Below, one piece after another: positions 39,284 through 41,357 of a stretch of 41,357 nucleotides of DNA. The translations under genes and the position numbers were made by a program. Position 1 is the stretch's first letter; every line of letters starts with the position of its first letter. Origin of the DNA: an uncultured Clostridia bacterium (GTDB taxonomy: Bacteria; Bacillota; Clostridia; Lachnospirales; CAG-274); the NCBI GenBank assembly GCA_910579745.1, contig CAJTVH010000022.1:1-41357 (forward strand), in the 5' to 3' direction. Under the pieces are notes generated by a model that worked only from the letters and a program-made list of their open reading frames with translations, did not search any database and was not told the origin of the DNA.

Positions 39284-39497
39284 CTAGAATATCTCCCGAA
39301 TTTATTCCACTAATTACTCCTAAGTTACTACCATTATTTTTAATCTGAACATCACCGCTACTCTTTAAATTTCTACTTCTTTCTTCTCTTATTTCTTTCA
39401 ATATCTTTTTTGATTCATTTTTCGCTCTTACAGCAATAATTGCTGAAACAACTGTAGCCATAGTTGAAATTACATTCAATATTAATGTCCAATCCAT
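39270..39497 (-). CDS. Small membrane protein heading the ABC-3C-like operon
   Basis: A 75-residue protein with one N-terminal membrane helix (LILNVISTMATVVSAIIAVR), a basic/acidic stretch (KNESKKILKEIREERSR) and a C-terminal repeat SGDVQIKNNGSNLGVISGIN ending SGDILDVRK. That repeat is strikingly like the start of the next protein (INKGVIVAQNNGNI), suggesting both stack in the same beta-type structure or were once one chain. GGAGG lies eight bases before the ATG. A single-helix membrane protein in this place is a good candidate for the effector, for example a pore former or a membrane anchor. This is inference. Confidence 0.7.
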   Translation of the reverse strand: MDWTLILNVISTMATVVSAIIAVRAKNESKKILKEIREERSRNLKSSGDVQIKNNGSNLGVISGINSGDILDVRK

Positions 39498-39540
39498 ATA
39501 ACTTTTCCTCCAAGATTCTATTTTTTATACTGAAACATTC

Positions 39541-39592
39541 ATTATATCAAATTTTTATTTTATATCCTAAAAATTTTCTTTAGGATATAAAA
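39541..39592 (-). promoter_or_regulatory. Promoter region and large palindrome of the ABC-3C-like operon
   Basis: TTTTATATCCTAAA (39558-39571) and TTTAGGATATAAAA (39579-39592) are 14-bp perfect inverted repeats with a 7-nt loop. On the minus strand a TATAAT (39541-39546) follows at promoter spacing, so the palindrome covers the -35 position. It may be an operator for silencing the operon, or a terminator for upstream transcription. Confidence 0.5.
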
Positions 39593-39634
39593 TAGGAATA
39601 GGGAATCTTTAAAAATTATAATTTTGTCTGTTTT

Positions 39635-39710
39635 GTTAAAATTTCCTTTACCTGCTTCAATCTTACTCAACATAGTACTCGACTATGCTTTGCTTTTTTC
39701 TATAATTTGG
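39635..39710 (-). pseudogene. Remnant of an XRE/HTH regulator
   Basis: On the minus strand one frame reads SSTMLSKIEAGKGNFN, the recognition-helix signature of XRE-type regulators (compare TLSKIEAGKGNP). A stop lies just before it and the rest of the domain is not found, so only a short relic remains. It lies between a good promoter (39728-39756) and the ABC-3C-like operon, so the operon may once have been led by its own repressor. Confidence 0.4.
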
Positions 39711-39727
39711 TAAAATAACTTTTTTTA

Positions 39728-39756
39728 ATTATATGATAATCATACCTAATAGTCAA
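39728..39756 (-). promoter_or_regulatory. Promoter reading toward the ABC-3C-like operon
   Basis: On the minus strand TTGACT (39751-39756), 17 bp, TATAAT (39728-39733). It precedes the XRE remnant and could still give transcripts that enter the operon unless stopped by the palindrome at 39558-39592. Confidence 0.6.
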
Positions 39757-39845
39757 TCTTTTTTAATTAATCTTCCACATTAATCTAATTTCAAAATATT
39801 TGTAATATTTTAAAAGACATGTTATTCTGAATAAGGATGACAAAA

Positions 39846-40868
39846 ATGAAAATATTAATTGAATTACAAAAAAAATGAGAGAAATTGAAAAGGGAATGGA
39901 TTATAAAGGTTACCGCTATAAAATTTCAGATATTTTAACAATAATGATTTGCTGACTTTTGTGTAACCTTCAAAATATTTCTGATATATATGACTGGGCA
40001 AACGAAGAAACAATAAAAGAATTTTTTCTTAAAAAACTTGGTATAGTAAAAATACCGTCAAGAGCGCAGTTTTATAACATTTTAGGTAAAGCTGAACCAA
40101 AAAAATTCAGGGAAGTATTTATTGATTGGATGAAAGAGATACTTGGCTCAAATATAGGCAGAAGAACTATATCAATAGATGGTAAAGGAATCAGAGCGAC
40201 AGAAAAGATGTTAAATTATGAAAACGCACCACATATAGCAAGCGCAATTATAGCAGAAAGTAAACTTGTAATAAGAGCTTTACCGTGTTAGACTAATGTA
40301 TTGGAACCTGAAATTTTCTGTAAACTAATGGATATGCTTGATGCAGAGTGAGCAATTATTGTTGATAATGAGCTTCATTGTAAGAAAAAATCAGCTAAAG
40401 GTAATAGCGAAAAAAGCGGATTATCTTTTTATAGTAAAGGATAATAATACAAATTTAAAGTCAAATATAGAACTGTATATAAAAAATGAAAAAGCGGACA
40501 AATATATAACATCTGAAAAAAACAACGGAAAATTTGAGAAGAGAATGGCTTACACAAGCAATAATACCGACCAGCTTCCGAATAAAGATGATTGGGCAAA
40601 CCTGAAAACTATAGGAGCTATACATACAGAGTTTGAAAAGAGCAGAAAGAAGACAGAACAATGACATTATTATATTTCAAGCAATGAGTTAAACACCGAA
40701 GAATTGCTTAAACACGCACATCTGGAATGGACAATTGAAAGTATGTATTAGTTATTGTATATACGCTATGAGGAAGATAAAAACAAGGGTTTGGGACAAA
40801 AATATCCAGCAAACCCTTTATTTAATACGAAAAATAGCTCTGAAAAAGAGAACCTAAAAAAGCAATAA
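39846..40868 (+). pseudogene. Decayed ISAs1-family transposase (H-repeat type)
   Basis: Pieces of one DDE transposase follow each other in changing frames: MREIEKGMDYKGYRYKISDI, QNISDIYDWANEETIKEF, RRTISIDGKGIRATEKM, KKADYLFIVKDNNTNLKSN, ELNTEELLKHAHLEWTIESM and VWDKNIQQTLYLIRKIALK. They are interrupted by a frameshift in an A-run near 39870, stops near 39955, 40289, 40349, 40662 and 40749, and further shifts near 40375 and 40785. The set is typical of the ISAs1 family. With at least seven lesions the copy is long dead, much older than the single lesions elsewhere in the window. No terminal inverted repeats could be fixed. Confidence 0.85.
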
Positions 40869-41174
40869 GCTACATTTTAAAGATAAATCTCTATAATATT
40901 AATAATTTAGCATAGTTTCTGCTCTTTATTATTTCTTTAAATTATATTTCCGATTTGTTTCCAAAATTAGATTCATGTGATTAATCTTCCAATAGATCTT
41001 TCCCCTTTCACTCCCTGTAATCTCAAAACATAGAGCACTTGCCAAACTCCTAATTAAACAAAAATTAAACCCGTTAATATTAACCGCCTCAATTATTTTT
41101 TCCTTAGCTCCAGCATCAAATTACACCCCTCAATCTTTTAAAATTACACCTCACCATATTAGTAAAAGAATAAA
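40869..41174. other. Stretch without a supported gene
   Basis: Nothing firm is seen. On the minus strand a frame without a Met is open from about 41118 to 40937 (containing IIEAVNINGFNF and CFEITGSERGKIYWKINH) and ends with TAA; it lacks a ribosome site and may be a relic of a coding sequence. Confidence 0.3.
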
Positions 41175-41357
41175 TCATTTCTTATAGACGCTTACCTTTT
41201 TAGTAAAACTATCATAAACAATATTCAAGACTTCTTCCAAATCCCTCAGCCTCAAAAAATTCTCGCCGTTTTTCATAATCTTACTGACTTCCTTGTCAAC
41301 ACCCCCTACAGACATAACGTCCTTTTCAAGAGAAACCCCAAAAGACGGTACTTTTGT
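41175..41357 (-). CDS. C-terminal end of a gene leaving the window (stalk-domain-like)
   Basis: The minus-strand frame is open from the right window edge to TGA at 41175-41177 and gives the last 60 residues of a protein. It includes GVDKEVSKIMKNGENFLRLR and DLEEVLNIVYDSFTKKVSVY. The pattern FLRLRDLxxxLxxxxxYDSxTKKVxV is like the final strands of copper amine oxidase N-like stalk domains, as in the exported proteins at 7384-9733. No start or function can be given from this part. Base composition is somewhat richer in G on this strand than its flanks, consistent with real coding. Confidence 0.55.
   Translation of the reverse strand, partial: TKVPSFGVSLEKDVMSVGGVDKEVSKIMKNGENFLRLRDLEEVLNIVYDSFTKKVSVYKK

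Noticed and set aside
7240..40749. Recoded stop codons, given several in-frame TAA, TAG and TGA codons
   Set aside because: All three stop codons end intact genes normally here (for example hsdM with TAA, tetR with TAG, the LysR gene with TGA), and the interruptions occur only in genes that look accessory or dead. Mutation or assembly error is simpler.
1..41357. CRISPR arrays, rRNA genes and complete tRNA genes
   Set aside because: No regularly spaced repeats with spacers, no rRNA-like sequence and no full tRNA cloverleaf were seen; the only tRNA-like sequence is the half gene at 36478-36520.

Overview
The window is AT-rich DNA with clostridial-type ribosome binding sites (GGAGG about 6-9 nt before ATG). 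Its genes include stalk (copper amine oxidase N-like) domains, S-layer homology (SLH) domains, Tn916-type conjugation accessories and RepA_N replication genes. This points to a low-GC anaerobic member of the Bacillota, probably class Clostridia from a gut-like habitat. The species cannot be named from this sequence.

Layout. 1-4.2 kb: an IS3-type transposase end interrupts a frameshifted relaxase, followed by remnants of a Tn916-like regulatory module (HTH_16 protein, sigma-like factor, two cysteine-rich KTR proteins, XRE repressor). 4.2-7.9 kb: minus-strand cluster of an ArsP/YraQ-type permease, larB, a 26-residue small protein, a membrane protein, and a stalk-DUF362 gene broken by two in-frame stops. 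8.0-8.16 kb: a palindromic MITE-like element. 8.2-18.1 kb: an unusually dense set of flavodoxin domains, six in five genes, most of them exported. They are fused to stalk, SUMF1-like and cyclophilin-like modules and sit with a DUF4405 cytochrome b-like membrane protein, an iron-containing alcohol dehydrogenase, a cupin and a broken SLH protein. 18.2-22.9 kb: TetR-flavin reductase operon with a clear promoter/operator, a broken exported carboxymuconolactone decarboxylase-like gene, MerR-aldo/keto reductase operon, and a LysR regulator. 23.1-29.6 kb: debris of one or more conjugative elements (nuclease, resolvase fragment, helicase tail, truncated large serine recombinase, repA with a stop). 29.9-35.9 kb: an intact type I restriction-modification operon hsdM-hsdS-hsdR. 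36.5 kb: the 3' half of a tRNA(CAT) with nearby iterons, which looks like an attachment-site scar. 36.8-39.5 kb: a compact four-gene operon resembling an ABC-three-component (ABC-3C) conflict system. 39.8-41.4 kb: a heavily decayed ISAs1-type transposase and a partial gene leaving the window.

How the genes may work together. The 8-18 kb genes read as one or two minus-strand operons. Their products would form a redox system on the outer face of the membrane: the DUF4405 protein as membrane electron carrier, lipid-anchored or wall-anchored flavodoxins as acceptors, SUMF1-like and cyclophilin-like modules as binding or scaffold domains. Neighbouring oxidoreductases and TetR/MerR/LysR regulators would tie this to small organic or aromatic substrates or redox stress. 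This role is inferred, not shown. The type I RM system and the ABC-3C-like operon form a second, defence-related theme, the latter probably on an element integrated at a tRNA gene.

Many accessory genes carry single lesions (short homopolymer indels or nonsense codons), while hsdMSR, the large flavodoxin genes and the ABC-3C operon are open throughout. Either the region is decaying actively or the assembly contains homopolymer errors; read-level data would decide.
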